Shown in pieces: positions 43,640-52,657 of a stretch of 64,000 nucleotides of DNA. Position numbers and translations under genes: made by a program. The stretch covers positions 2,033,168-2,097,167 of the forward strand of contig NZ_CP009528.1 of NCBI RefSeq assembly GCF_000970025.1, given 5' to 3'. The DNA is from Methanosarcina barkeri MS. GTDB lineage: Archaea; Halobacteriota; Methanosarcinia; Methanosarcinales; Methanosarcinaceae. Positions within the stretch are counted from its first letter, which is position 1. Each line of letters opens with the position of its first letter. Below the pieces are notes generated by a model, which worked only from the letters and a program-made list of their open reading frames with translations, did no database searches and was not told the DNA's origin.

Positions 43640-44995
43640 ATGACAGATGAAAGTGAAATGAGGTCTGCAAGCTTAGGGAAGCTTTTCCTGAAATTCGTTT
43701 TCCCGGCAACCATCGGGTTGATTGTTGCTGGAATCCAGGGAGTTATTGACGGTTTCTTTATCGGAAACTCCGTGGGCAGCCAGGGGCTTGCAGGGGTGAC
43801 TCTTGCATTTCCCGCACTTCTAGCCATAATTGCTGTGGGACAGATGATCGGGATCGGGACTTCAAGCCTTGTGGCCCTGGCTCTTGGCAGAGCTAATCGG
43901 CAGGAAGCCCTCAGGCTTATAAATAATGCTTTTCCCATGCTTCTGTTCGTGGGAATAGGGCTCACCTCCATCGGGCTAGCTTTCTCGGAATCTTATCTCC
44001 ACCTCCTGGGAGCTTCTGGTCCAGTCTTTAGCATGGCAAATAGTTATCTTAGAGTCCTATTCTCAGGCTCGATACTCCTGATTCTGTCCATTGCTCTCGA
44101 ACCTCTTGTACGAAATGATGGGAAACCAAGACTTGCTATGACATGTGTGGTTGCGAGTGTTCTTGTAAACATGGTTCTTGACTACTTATTTGTCATGCGA
44201 ATGGAAATGGGGGTTACCGGGGCTGCAATAGCTACGGTTATTGCTTTCTCTCTTTCCGGAATTCTATTAGCTCTGTATTTTTTCAGCGGATGGGCTGGGC
44301 TGAAACTAAACCCCCGTTCCCTCTCTCTGGAGCCGAAAATAATTATCAGAATTATGAGAACAGGTTTTCCTTCCTTTGCAATGCAGTTTTCAACTTTTGT
44401 CCTGCTCTTTGCGAACGAGTATATGCTGCTCAGTTACGGCTCGGAACTCGCTGTTTCAGGCTATGGAATTATAGGTTACGTCTTCTCGATTTTCTCCTTG
44501 ATTTTTGAAGGAATAGCAGTCGGTACCCAGCCAATCATCGGTTTTAATTACGGGGCCCGTTGTTATTCCCGGGTTGCAGGGACCTTGAAGATAGCTGTTA
44601 TCTCTTGCCTTGTGGCCGGATTGATTGGTTTTATGCTTCTCTCTATGTATCCGGAACAGTTTATTCTCATCTTCAATCGCGACAGCCCCAAACTCCTGGA
44701 AATTACTCTTAATGGAATGGAGATTTTCGTGTTTGCCCTCCTTACTCACGGGACGGTTATGCTGGGTTCCGTATATTTCCAGTCAATAAACAAAATCAGA
44801 TATGCTCTTTTCATCCAGCTAGGAACAGTTTTTCTCTTCCTCCTTCCTCTACTCTGGATTTTACCTCCTTTACTTGACCTTAATGGGGTATGGCTTGCAA
44901 CCCCGGCTGCGGAATTTCTTATGTTCCTGGTCGTGCTGGGCTTGCTCTGGAAAGAGTTCGGTTTTCTCAAGAATGGAATAGCTGTAAGTGAGTAA
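43640..44995 (+). CDS. MATE-family multidrug efflux protein
   Basis: A 451-residue transporter with twelve predicted helices in two related halves, e.g. FVFPATIGLIVAGIQGVIDG and FIGNSVGSQGLAGVTLAFP in the first, TGFPSFAMQFSTFVLLFANE and GFNYGA in the second. The NorM/DinF type exports drugs using a Na+ or proton gradient. GAGGT precedes ATG 43640 and lies inside the end of the MarR pseudogene, so the two were coupled; loss of the regulator may leave it unregulated. Confidence 0.9.
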   Translation: MTDESEMRSASLGKLFLKFVFPATIGLIVAGIQGVIDGFFIGNSVGSQGLAGVTLAFPALLAIIAVGQMIGIGTSSLVALALGRANRQEALRLINNAFPMLLFVGIGLTSIGLAFSESYLHLLGASGPVFSMANSYLRVLFSGSILLILSIALEPLVRNDGKPRLAMTCVVASVLVNMVLDYLFVMRMEMGVTGAAIATVIAFSLSGILLALYFFSGWAGLKLNPRSLSLEPKIIIRIMRTGFPSFAMQFSTFVLLFANEYMLLSYGSELAVSGYGIIGYVFSIFSLIFEGIAVGTQPIIGFNYGARCYSRVAGTLKIAVISCLVAGLIGFMLLSMYPEQFILIFNRDSPKLLEITLNGMEIFVFALLTHGTVMLGSVYFQSINKIRYALFIQLGTVFLFLLPLLWILPPLLDLNGVWLATPAAEFLMFLVVLGLLWKEFGFLKNGIAVSE

Positions 44996-45249
44996 GGAAA
45001 CTTCCCTGTTTCTGAAATTGTATTAACTACCAACGAAGATTAAACTGGGTCTCTTTCCATATGCCTCCTATGAACACTACTGTCAGAATCTCCCTGAATA
45101 TGGAGTTTAAGACCATAGTATTGAAGGAGCAAAAAAATCGCTTTTTTTCAAAGCTAATCATAACTAATTACTTCTATTGTGAGCGTTACGGGCACAGGTC
45201 TGTAACACGAGGTTTTGGGACACAGGCGGCTGCCCTGTAAAAAGAGTAG

Positions 45250-45279
45250 AGAGCTGCCTTACTTAACAGCTCTTTTTTA
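45250..45279 (+). terminator. Hairpin plus T-run after the MATE gene
   Basis: AGAGCTG (45250-45256) pairs with CAGCTCT (45267-45273), followed by TTTTT. It lies in the 325-base gap between the convergent MATE and truD genes, so it may end transcription from the left. Nothing else supportable is seen in the gap. Confidence 0.55.
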
Positions 45280-45320
45280 CTTTAGCCTTATTTTTCTCCA
45301 ACCCGGCTTGTTTTGAGTTC

Positions 45321-46637
45321 TCAACTCATTTGCAGAGGATCTACCTTCATGTACTCCCGCAGCATGGTTGTTGCGTAACTTCCCTTTGGCAGCATGAACT
45401 CAAGCACAGCTTTTGACTTTCCGGGGTTTAGTTCGTCTTCAGCAACCTCAAACTTCGGCTCAACCTGAAGGAGGATTTCTCGCCTTATGCCTTTCGAGCT
45501 CATCTCAGGAGTTTCTTCTATATTGAAGCCTTGCAGAGGAACTTTGAGTTCCTCGAGAACTGCCTGTTCGATCTCTCCCGGAACGCCTGACGCAAATTCT
45601 GTACTATAGCCCGGAAGGGGAGCGGTTATAAAGGCCCGTTTTTTCTTAATCAGGCGGTTCATGGCATTTACGGTTTCTGCGGTGGCTTTTTCGGTTTTTG
45701 AAGAATCCGGCAGGCCATGCTCATTCTTGAAACAGACAACATCGCCTTCTACAGCCTCGTTTAAGGGAAGGCCTTTTTCGATCCTCCTGCACAGGATCGT
45801 GTTATATATGTAGGACTGGTAGCCATGCACAAACATCCTGTAAAGGTTTTTCGGGAGAACAAGAAAAGCTCCTGCAAAGTCATCCGGGTTTGCGATCAGA
45901 TGGTTCATCATTGCTCTTTCATGCCCAAGGTGTAGAGGATAGATTTTCAGGCCTTCTTTGAAATCGAGGGTCTCTTTAACAAACTGGCGGGCTTTCCGTG
46001 TCTCTTCCGGTTCATCAGGGAAGGGTTCGTCAATATAAAGCAGGGCAGCTTTTTCAAAATCTCCCTCAACAATGGCTTTTCCTACCAGATGCGTGACAGG
46101 ACGTACCGAGCCGAAGCGCTGGATCCCGAAGAAGTTAGGAACACCGTTCTGAGCCAAGATCTCGTTTGTGGTCTTTTCGAGCAGTTTGTGTGTCTCCTCA
46201 CTCGAATGGGTAATATTCCGGATGGTAATTCTGAAATTGTTTCCCCACAGGTCTCCGAGTTCAACGGATTTTCGGGAGTGGCCGAGGACTTTCAGCTCTA
46301 CATCTTTTAAATGGATCTTCTCAATTTCCTGGGCATCAATATCAAAAATACTGATTTTCTGAGTGGTAAGTGCACGTTTATCCTTTGTGCCTGCAACGCT
46401 GATTCGCTTCTGGCTTACCTTGAGGATTTTTGCGAGAGTCCGGGTCAGGTGATGTGTATCCCAGTCTCGCTTTACGAGCTCAAGAATAAGGTATTTCCCT
46501 TCCTGTCCTTCCTCTCGATTCGTAATTTCTTTAACAATAAAATCCTCCACTTCCTGCCGAAGTTGCCCTCCAAGGCCGTCAGTATCCGTGGAGTAAAGAT
46601 TTATTCCGATCTGTTTTTCAATTTCCGGCACTTGCAT
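45321..46637 (-). CDS. truD: tRNA pseudouridine synthase TruD
   Basis: A 438-residue enzyme modifying uridine-13 in tRNAs. The catalytic aspartate is D86 in AGTKDKRALTTQ. Other TruD blocks: QEVEDFIVKEI near the start, NFFGIQRFGSVRPVTHLVGK, and YQSYIYNTILCRRI in the TRUD domain. Normal archaeal length. It is followed downstream (toward lower coordinates) by a convergent MATE gene and preceded by a transglutaminase-like gene. Confidence 0.94.
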   Translation of the reverse strand: MQVPEIEKQIGINLYSTDTDGLGGQLRQEVEDFIVKEITNREEGQEGKYLILELVKRDWDTHHLTRTLAKILKVSQKRISVAGTKDKRALTTQKISIFDIDAQEIEKIHLKDVELKVLGHSRKSVELGDLWGNNFRITIRNITHSSEETHKLLEKTTNEILAQNGVPNFFGIQRFGSVRPVTHLVGKAIVEGDFEKAALLYIDEPFPDEPEETRKARQFVKETLDFKEGLKIYPLHLGHERAMMNHLIANPDDFAGAFLVLPKNLYRMFVHGYQSYIYNTILCRRIEKGLPLNEAVEGDVVCFKNEHGLPDSSKTEKATAETVNAMNRLIKKKRAFITAPLPGYSTEFASGVPGEIEQAVLEELKVPLQGFNIEETPEMSSKGIRREILLQVEPKFEVAEDELNPGKSKAVLEFMLPKGSYATTMLREYMKVDPLQMS

Positions 46638-46675
46638 GGGTTAAAAACACCCCTCTATTACGTGTGTTGTGAAAG

Positions 46676-47920
46676 TTATAAAGACCACCTGGGGTTGATA
46701 TCAATAGCTTTTACTTCATTCGTATCTACAAAGGTCCAGCTTCTATATGTTTCGTTTCCTTCAGCAGCTTTAACTTTCGCAGGGGCCGTTTTTCCGGGAA
46801 GCCCACCTGCATAAAGGCTTGAAGTCGGGTCGAGCATCAGCCAGGAACCGTATTCGTCTGTCAGGTAATTTACATCAACGTTTCCGTAATAGGCCCTTAC
46901 GCCTCTGACTGCAGCATCTGTCGCAGCGGTTCCATTGCCTATATATACCGCTGCAAAGGCATGAGTATTGGTCAGGTAGACCCGGGTTGTGCCTCCTACA
47001 GCCTCGAGCATGGATGAAAGGAGAATTGCTTGATCTTCACAATCCCCGGCTCCCATTCTAAGGGTAACGTTAGCTGGCTCCCAGATGTCATTACCTCTTG
47101 GGTCACTTACGTATTCGACTTTCTCTTTTACCACGTCAAAGAGGGCACAGACCTGATAGATATTATATGCTCCCGGATATGAGCGAGCCACCTGGACTGC
47201 CTTTTCCCTTATAGCAGGTTCGGCTGGCTCCACAAGTTTGTTTATGGTCTCAAAGTAAGGCGAAGGATTGTCTCGGTATACTGGATTTGATTTTTCTGGC
47301 ATTGGCTTCAGGTTTACAGTAAAGTTTTTCAGAGGATAAGATCCGTAGTCGTGCCATTTTCCTTCCGAGGTCGAGGCAAGCAGCCAGAGGACAATACTGA
47401 AATTTGCTTTTTTTTCTTCAGGGATCTGAATCGCGATTACTCCTAGATACTGCTCTTCACCGGGATTGACCAAAACTCCGCAGTCCTCTGAATAAATCCG
47501 GCTTTTGGAGGCATTAACCGAAACCCCGTACCTATCTATAAAAATAGGGTTTCGACCTTCGTTTTTAATGTTGATTCTGGCATAGCCCATTCTCCCCTGG
47601 TAAAAATCTGAAGTTTGGTAGTTGCTGTTTAGGGAGAAGCCAGGCTGCAACGGAGTTCTCAGGATGGGGGTGAGTTCGCTTTTCCTGATGGAGTATGTGG
47701 GTGTTGCCGGGAAAGTAAATAAAGCCGGTTGAGGTGTATAAACACTTTCCTGGCTTTCGGAATCCGGGCCTGAGGATATATAACCTGTTACTTCTTCTCT
47801 GAAACTCTCAATTGAATCCGAAGACAGTATTCCGGTGAGTGCAGCGAGTACAAAGCAGATGCATAAAACAGTAATTATTGAGGCTATCCCTCTTCTTCCT
47901 GAAGCCTTTGAATTCCTCAT
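46676..47920 (-). CDS. Membrane-anchored transglutaminase-like protein
   Basis: A 414-residue protein with one N-terminal membrane segment (IASIITVLCICFVLAALTGIL, as two halves), an extracytoplasmic middle, and a transglutaminase-like core: MGAGDCEDQAILLSSMLEAV (Cys), NTHAFAAVYIGNG (His) and WLMLDPTSS (Asp). In archaea such proteins are thought to act on cell-surface proteins, but the substrate is unknown. ATG 47920 follows GGGAGG and is preferred over 47938. The gene sits between truD and pth2, in the same orientation. Confidence 0.85.
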   Translation of the reverse strand: MRNSKASGRRGIASIITVLCICFVLAALTGILSSDSIESFREEVTGYISSGPDSESQESVYTPQPALFTFPATPTYSIRKSELTPILRTPLQPGFSLNSNYQTSDFYQGRMGYARINIKNEGRNPIFIDRYGVSVNASKSRIYSEDCGVLVNPGEEQYLGVIAIQIPEEKKANFSIVLWLLASTSEGKWHDYGSYPLKNFTVNLKPMPEKSNPVYRDNPSPYFETINKLVEPAEPAIREKAVQVARSYPGAYNIYQVCALFDVVKEKVEYVSDPRGNDIWEPANVTLRMGAGDCEDQAILLSSMLEAVGGTTRVYLTNTHAFAAVYIGNGTAATDAAVRGVRAYYGNVDVNYLTDEYGSWLMLDPTSSLYAGGLPGKTAPAKVKAAEGNETYRSWTFVDTNEVKAIDINPRWSL

Positions 47921-48046
47921 GGTTTCCTCCCTAATCAAACACAGGCGGAACCTCTTTCCTGATCGGAAGAGCTATTGCATCCATAGCTCCGGCTCGGTTT
48001 GATTCTAGTCCAATTTTCCCAAACCTAACTTTCAGGCTCTTGAGAC

Positions 48047-48394
48047 TTAAACAAGTTTAAGGTCCCGCGTAACTTTATCTATAAGCTCTTCTTTTGCCGG
48101 CCCTATTCCGAGGACTGTAACGGTTCCCGGTGGAATTTCTGTAAGTCCTGCGTCCTGTATAAGAGCAGTAGGTAGCCCTTCCCTTCTTGCTTTTTCCTTG
48201 AGTTCATACAGGTCATTAAGGGTAGGGACTTTAAGAACAATTTTTTTCTGCCCGCCTTCCTTCCATTTTTCAAGATCACTTTTGCTTGCCCATTCAGAAG
48301 CAGAAATAGCAGCGTGAGCTACCTGTACTGCAAACTTGCCTTTGGAAAGCTTCAGGTCTTCCCGGGAAACTATACACTGTTTATATTCACTCAT
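48047..48394 (-). CDS. pth2: Peptidyl-tRNA hydrolase Pth2
   Basis: The 115-residue archaeal/eukaryotic type of peptidyl-tRNA hydrolase, which recycles tRNA from stalled peptidyl-tRNA. Family blocks: [20 protein letters not shown] with [20 protein letters not shown], and [19 protein letters not shown]. Complete and normal in length. Confidence 0.95.
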   Translation of the reverse strand: MSEYKQCIVSREDLKLSKGKFAVQVAHAAISASEWASKSDLEKWKEGGQKKIVLKVPTLNDLYELKEKARREGLPTALIQDAGLTEIPPGTVTVLGIGPAKEELIDKVTRDLKLV

Positions 48395-48608
48395 CTTTTG
48401 CCTCGGGTTTATTGAAGGTCCGTCTGTTTCTTAAATGTTTTCGATGAAGGTATCCGGATCGACTTTATATCCCGGTTTTCATGTTCATTTTTGATCATCT
48501 ATCTTGTGATCGATCCGGGCCTGAAGTATTAAATTAAACAATTTTTAGAAATCCATGAAATTCGAATCGGTTTATTTGATATTATGGGCAGCATCATTTA
48601 TAATTATT

Positions 48609-49652
48609 TCATAAAGTTTTTTCGATGTATTCTATAATATACTCTGCCGTATTTATTCCCCATGCATCAAAAATACCTTTTCCTGATGGTGTTCCATTGA
48701 CTTCAAGAATTTTAGGGTTTCCCTCAGTTTGGCCGTAATGAATCTTAGTTTCTTCGCAAAGATTATTATCAGTTATTACTTCGTTAAGATTATCATCAGT
48801 TAGTCCTTTGCTAAGATTATCATCAGTCAGCCCTTCTATAATATCAACACCGGCAAAAGTCGTGTTCACTGCCAGGGCAGCCTTCTCAGCAATTTCTTTT
48901 TGTTCTTCTGTGAGCACACACCGGTCTGCACTTCCTCCCTGACTCAGGTTATTGACCCAGGAGCCAGATGCTGCTTTACGGTAAATTGCTCCAATAGCCC
49001 TACCGTCAACAACAAAGGCCCTGATATCTCTTCCCGGATTCTCTATGAACTCCTGGATATACAGCATACCTCTCTCTTCAAGCAGCTGATTGAGAATTGC
49101 TTCCAGGGATGAAGATTCTATTTTTCGATCCGAAAACCGGACTTCGCCGTTCCTTACTCTTGCAATATCCTTTCCTTTATATCCAAAAACAGGCTTAATG
49201 ACGGCGTCTCCAAATCTTGATATTACCTTCAGGGCTGCTTCCATATCCTGTACGGCTACGGTTCTGGGTACGGGCAGTCCGGCTTTTGCCAGAAGATAAG
49301 AAGCATGGTATTTATTTGCGGCATTACGGATAGCTTCTGGGGAATTGACAACAGGGATTCCTTCGTCTTCCAGTTCACGCAGGATATCAAACCTGAAAGA
49401 CACACCTTCGAAAGCTCCTGCACCCACATCTCTTACAATTATCGCGTCAAGGTCAGAGAGTTTTATATCTCCCACTTTGAAGACCACGTTTGATTCTTCA
49501 GCTTTCGATTCCCAAGCTGTAGAATTCATGCTGACATCTGCATCCCTAAGGTCCAGAACAAAAGGAGAAAAACCTTTTTTTCTCGCTGCGTCAGTAAGTG
49601 CTCTGGCTGTCCAGTCTTCCGGGTCAGTGATGACAATCCCTATTTTTTTCAT
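48609..49652 (-). CDS. mptN: ATP-grasp ligase, probable tetrahydromethanopterin:alpha-L-glutamate ligase (MptN-like)
   Basis: A 347-residue RimK-type ATP-grasp enzyme. Visible: [19 protein letters not shown], the ATP-binding [33 protein letters not shown] (metal Asp270) and [12 protein letters not shown] (Glu317, Asn319). In methanogens MptN adds glutamate to tetrahydromethanopterin, giving tetrahydrosarcinapterin, the C1 carrier of Methanosarcina; the specific substrate is inferred. Between Asp270 and Glu317 there is an unusual insert (about 273-311) with three 9-residue repeats, [18 protein letters not shown] and VITDNNLCE. Confidence 0.78.
   Translation of the reverse strand: MKKIGIVITDPEDWTARALTDAARKKGFSPFVLDLRDADVSMNSTAWESKAEESNVVFKVGDIKLSDLDAIIVRDVGAGAFEGVSFRFDILRELEDEGIPVVNSPEAIRNAANKYHASYLLAKAGLPVPRTVAVQDMEAALKVISRFGDAVIKPVFGYKGKDIARVRNGEVRFSDRKIESSSLEAILNQLLEERGMLYIQEFIENPGRDIRAFVVDGRAIGAIYRKAASGSWVNNLSQGGSADRCVLTEEQKEIAEKAALAVNTTFAGVDIIEGLTDDNLSKGLTDDNLNEVITDNNLCEETKIHYGQTEGNPKILEVNGTPSGKGIFDAWGINTAEYIIEYIEKTL
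48753..48833 (-). repeat. In-frame 27-bp tandem repeats inside the mptN-like gene
   Basis: Three 27-base units (minus strand) encoding 9-residue repeats in the loop between two metal-binding residues of the ATP-grasp fold. The unit is a multiple of three, so the frame is kept. Confidence 0.88.
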
Positions 49653-49798
49653 AGCTCATCATCGGGAGAATACAAGATCAAGTTTACGATCTGGAAGTAT
49701 ATCGTATCTAAAATATCTGATATCTGAAATACATAAGATCTGAAATATACGAGATTTGAAATACATGAGATCTGAACTTGTTTTTTCTTTCCCTTCTA

Positions 49799-50188
49799 TC
49801 AGGTCTGCTCAGAAAGGTTCTCAAGCCCATGTTTTCTTCGATATTCATTTATTGCACTGTGGATTGCTTCCCTGGAAATAACTGAACATTCCAGCTTGCC
49901 TGGCGGCAGTCCTTCGAGAGCCTCGGCAACGGCCTCGTTTGTAAGTTCCCAGGCTTCCGCAAGGGTTTTGCCTTTTATCAGTTCGGTTGCCATGCTACTG
50001 GACGCAATTGCTGCTGCACACCCGAAAGTCTTAAACTTCGCATCTTCAACTCGGTCATCCCGAATTTTCAGGAAAATCTTCATATGGTCCCCATGTGGAT
50101 TTCCAGCTTCTCCAACCCCGTCAGCATCCTTAATTTCCCCTACATTTCTTGGGTTCATGAAATGATCCATGACCTTTTTATTGTACAC
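49799..50188 (-). CDS. iscU: IscU/NifU-type iron-sulfur scaffold with His replacing the first cluster Cys
   Basis: A 129-residue scaffold protein encoded 39 bases after a cysteine desulfurase. Blocks: MDHFMNPRNVGEIKDADGVG, FKTFGCAAAIASSSM (C57) and GKLECSVISREAIHSAI (C101). Canonical IscU has GNPxCGD; here it is GNPHGDHM, so the first ligand cysteine is replaced by H32. The remaining sequence is well conserved and the operon context is intact. It could use a His/Cys-ligated cluster or rely on another ligand. Confidence 0.9.
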   Translation of the reverse strand: MYNKKVMDHFMNPRNVGEIKDADGVGEAGNPHGDHMKIFLKIRDDRVEDAKFKTFGCAAAIASSSMATELIKGKTLAEAWELTNEAVAEALEGLPPGKLECSVISREAIHSAINEYRRKHGLENLSEQT

Positions 50189-50227
50189 AAAACTCCCCCT
50201 GTTTTCATATTCCTGTGCACTTACGAT

Positions 50228-51418
50228 TTATTTTTTACACGCGTTTTCAGGTTTATAGAAAGGAGACATAGCTCTGAGCTTTTCGACGGTTTCAGGCAAG
50301 ACCTCAAGTACATAATCAATGTCTTCTTCGGAATTATCATCTCCAAGGGTCAGACGAAGGGAACCCTGAGCTATTTCCGGAGGCAGCCCTATTGCCCTGA
50401 GCACATGCGAGGGCTCAGGCGAACCTGAGGAACAGGCACTCCCTGTGGAACTGCAGATCCCCATCTCGTCAAGCATGAGAAGCAGAGACTCGCCTTCGAT
50501 GTATTCAAAACTGAAATTCAGGTTGTTCGAAAGGCATTTTTCCGGGTGTCCGTTAAGCCTGCAGTCAGGAATTTTCATGACTTCTTCAAGGAGGCGGTCT
50601 CTCAGTCTTTTCATTTTTTCATTATACTTTTCAAGATTTCCTGTTGCAAGTTCTATTGCTTTTCCCAATCCTACAATACCTGCCACATTCTCGGTTCCTG
50701 CTCGCTTTTTGCGCTCCTGGCCTCCTCCGTGCATATAGTTGTCGATTTCTGTCCCTTCCCGCAGATAGAGCGCTCCTATTCCTTTGGGCCCATAGAACTT
50801 ATGAGAAGAAAGGGAAAGCATGTCAACATTCTTTTCTTTCTTTTTCATCTCAAGAGGGATTTTACCAATTACCTGAACGGCATCAGTATGAAAAGGAATC
50901 TCATATTCTCTTGCGATCTCGCCTATCTCATGAATAGGCTCTATTGTCCCGATTTCATTATTCGCATACATCACCGAGATCAGGATAGTATCATCTCTAA
51001 TTGCAGCTTCAACTTCTGCAGGGTCTATAAGCCCATAACTATCTACAGGCAGGTAAGTCACATCAAAACCCTGAGTCTCCAGGTACTTACAAGGGTAAAG
51101 CACTGCATGATGTTCAATTGGTGTGGTAATGATATGTTTTCCTTTCTTTCTTCTGGCAAAAGCCGTTCCCTTAATAGCCCAGTTATCGGACTCGGTTCCT
51201 CCAGAGGTGAAATATATTTCCTCAGGACTAGCTCCCAGAGCCTTTGCAAGCTGCTCACGGGCGGTCTCTATTGCCTCTTTACCTTCTCTCCCTATTGAAT
51301 ACAGGGAAGAAGGGTTTCCGAAATGTTCTTTCAAAAAAGGCAGCATAGCTTCAAACACTTCAGGTTTTGTGAAAGTGGTGGCTGCGTGGTCCATGTAAAC
51401 AAAGCGCTTTTCTCTCAT
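50228..51418 (-). CDS. iscS: Cysteine desulfurase IscS/NifS
   Basis: PLP enzyme of 396 residues that supplies sulfur for Fe-S clusters. Seen: YMDHAATT at the start, SGGTESDNWAIKG, HTDAVQ, PLP-lysine K207 in SSHKFYGPKG, and catalytic C329 in GSACSSGSPEPSHVL. The active-site loop is IscS-like in length. It precedes iscU in the same operon, with a structured leader upstream. Confidence 0.95.
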   Translation of the reverse strand: MREKRFVYMDHAATTFTKPEVFEAMLPFLKEHFGNPSSLYSIGREGKEAIETAREQLAKALGASPEEIYFTSGGTESDNWAIKGTAFARRKKGKHIITTPIEHHAVLYPCKYLETQGFDVTYLPVDSYGLIDPAEVEAAIRDDTILISVMYANNEIGTIEPIHEIGEIAREYEIPFHTDAVQVIGKIPLEMKKKEKNVDMLSLSSHKFYGPKGIGALYLREGTEIDNYMHGGGQERKKRAGTENVAGIVGLGKAIELATGNLEKYNEKMKRLRDRLLEEVMKIPDCRLNGHPEKCLSNNLNFSFEYIEGESLLLMLDEMGICSSTGSACSSGSPEPSHVLRAIGLPPEIAQGSLRLTLGDDNSEEDIDYVLEVLPETVEKLRAMSPFYKPENACKK

Positions 51419-51425
51419 CAGAACC

Positions 51426-51468
51426 CCCCTCTATGAAAATAGGGGTTTACGCAATATGAATTTATTGC
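51426..51468 (-). promoter_or_regulatory. Two hairpins in the iscS leader, one covering the Shine-Dalgarno
   Basis: On the transcribed (minus) strand, GCAATA/TATTGC (51451-51468) forms a perfect 6-bp stem. Next to it, CCCC-TAT/ATA-GA-GGGG (51426-51445) pairs the run of G that precedes the iscS ATG. A TATA-like ttttataa lies near 51512-51522 on the minus strand. This could make iscS translation depend on RNA structure or a bound factor. Confidence 0.45.
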
Positions 51469-52193
51469 ATAGTCCTATTTTTGGATTTTTTCCGGCAAAG
51501 TTTTTAAAACGATCGTCTTATAAAAGAGCATCTGAATGATGTAGCTGATTGCTGATTCTAATTTACTGTTCGACGATCAGTCAGACCTGTATTTATATGA
51601 TGAAGAATAAAACCACATGTGCCTTTAGCTCAGGGAATATAAGCGTCAACTTACTTACGTTCGCCTGTTATTGATTTTATAACCTTACTTATATTATTAA
51701 CATAAATATGTTTATAGATACTGACACCGCAACCCAAAATACGAAAACCAAGTTGAGGGAGTTGGAGAACAGGATATCTCTCATACCTGAAGGGATCGGG
51801 AACGTTAAGCCGGAAAAAACCGGAAGTCGAAAGACATCTCAAGTATAATCTCATGCTCATATTCTATTTCACCTTTGGAACTCGGGGCTAGAGCCTGTAT
51901 GACTCGTTAACATTGGTTGGGAGGATGACTCAGGAAGCCCCTAAGTCTTTAGCTTATGGTGTAGTTCACGAGTAAGGTAACTGCAATTAACAGGCTTGCC
52001 AGTAACCTTGTTTTTCTAGTAACCCTGTTTTCGCTATATTTCCTCCGTTTTCTGAGTAATAGATGAACTCATTTTTGTTAAAGGAAGAAAATACAAGATT
52101 TTATGGAAGACGGAAAACACAATATTTTTTAGACAAAAATATTATATATAGGAATTTTGTAGTCCTATTTCGATCAGGGAGGGAAAAACGACC
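51469..52193. other. Intergenic region between iscS and lrgA
   Basis: About 725 bases. Carries the iscS promoter at its left and the lrgA promoter at its right (AT-rich near 52120-52150, attatatatagg). A tRNA-like phrase at about 51618 is not a complete tRNA. No gene is supported. Confidence 0.5.
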
Positions 52194-52655
52194 TTGCTAA
52201 AACAATTCTCAATTATTCTTATCATTTATTTCCTTGGTGACCTGATGCAGAAAGCTTTAGGGTTGCCAATTCCAGGCAATGTCCTGGGAATGCTCATTCT
52301 TTTCTTTAGTCTGTATACAGGCATAGTTAAACTCAATATGATAGACAAAGTAAGTGATTTTTTACTTGAAAACATGGCTTTCTTCTTTCTTCCTGCAGGG
52401 GCCAGTCTTATAACCTGTTTTGCCCTGCTTGAAGGAAAATTGACTGCTATTCTTGCAGTTTCCCTTATTTCTACCTTTGTAATACTGGCTGTAACAGGGC
52501 TCACTGTGGAACTTGTTCAAAAGTTCTTCAGGAAAAAGCCGGTAAAAATAGCCAGCCATATAGAAAATATAGGCAATAAAGGTAATAATAACGAATCTGG
52601 AAGGAATACAAAAAATGTGCATGCCCGTGAGAATCGAAGAGAAGAGGTGATCTGA
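52194..52655 (+). CDS. lrgA: LrgA/CidA-family holin-like membrane protein
   Basis: A 153-residue protein with four helices in the first ~115 residues, e.g. IILIIYFLGDLMQKALGLP, IPGNVLGMLILFFSLYTGIV and PAGASLITCFALLEGKLTAI. LrgA/CidA with LrgB/CidB are linked to murein hydrolase control or metabolite export in bacteria; in an archaeon a transport role is more likely. Starts TTG after GGGAGGG. The Asn/Arg-rich polar tail (about 118-153) is unusual. lrgB follows two bases later. Confidence 0.85.
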   Translation: MLKQFSIILIIYFLGDLMQKALGLPIPGNVLGMLILFFSLYTGIVKLNMIDKVSDFLLENMAFFFLPAGASLITCFALLEGKLTAILAVSLISTFVILAVTGLTVELVQKFFRKKPVKIASHIENIGNKGNNNESGRNTKNVHARENRREEVI

Positions 52656-52657
52656 AG

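Noticed and set aside
51618-51660. Phrase gcctttagctcagg resembling the 5' end of a tRNA gene
   Set aside because: No matching acceptor 3' strand, no T-arm (GTTCRA) and no anticodon stem follow; not a tRNA.
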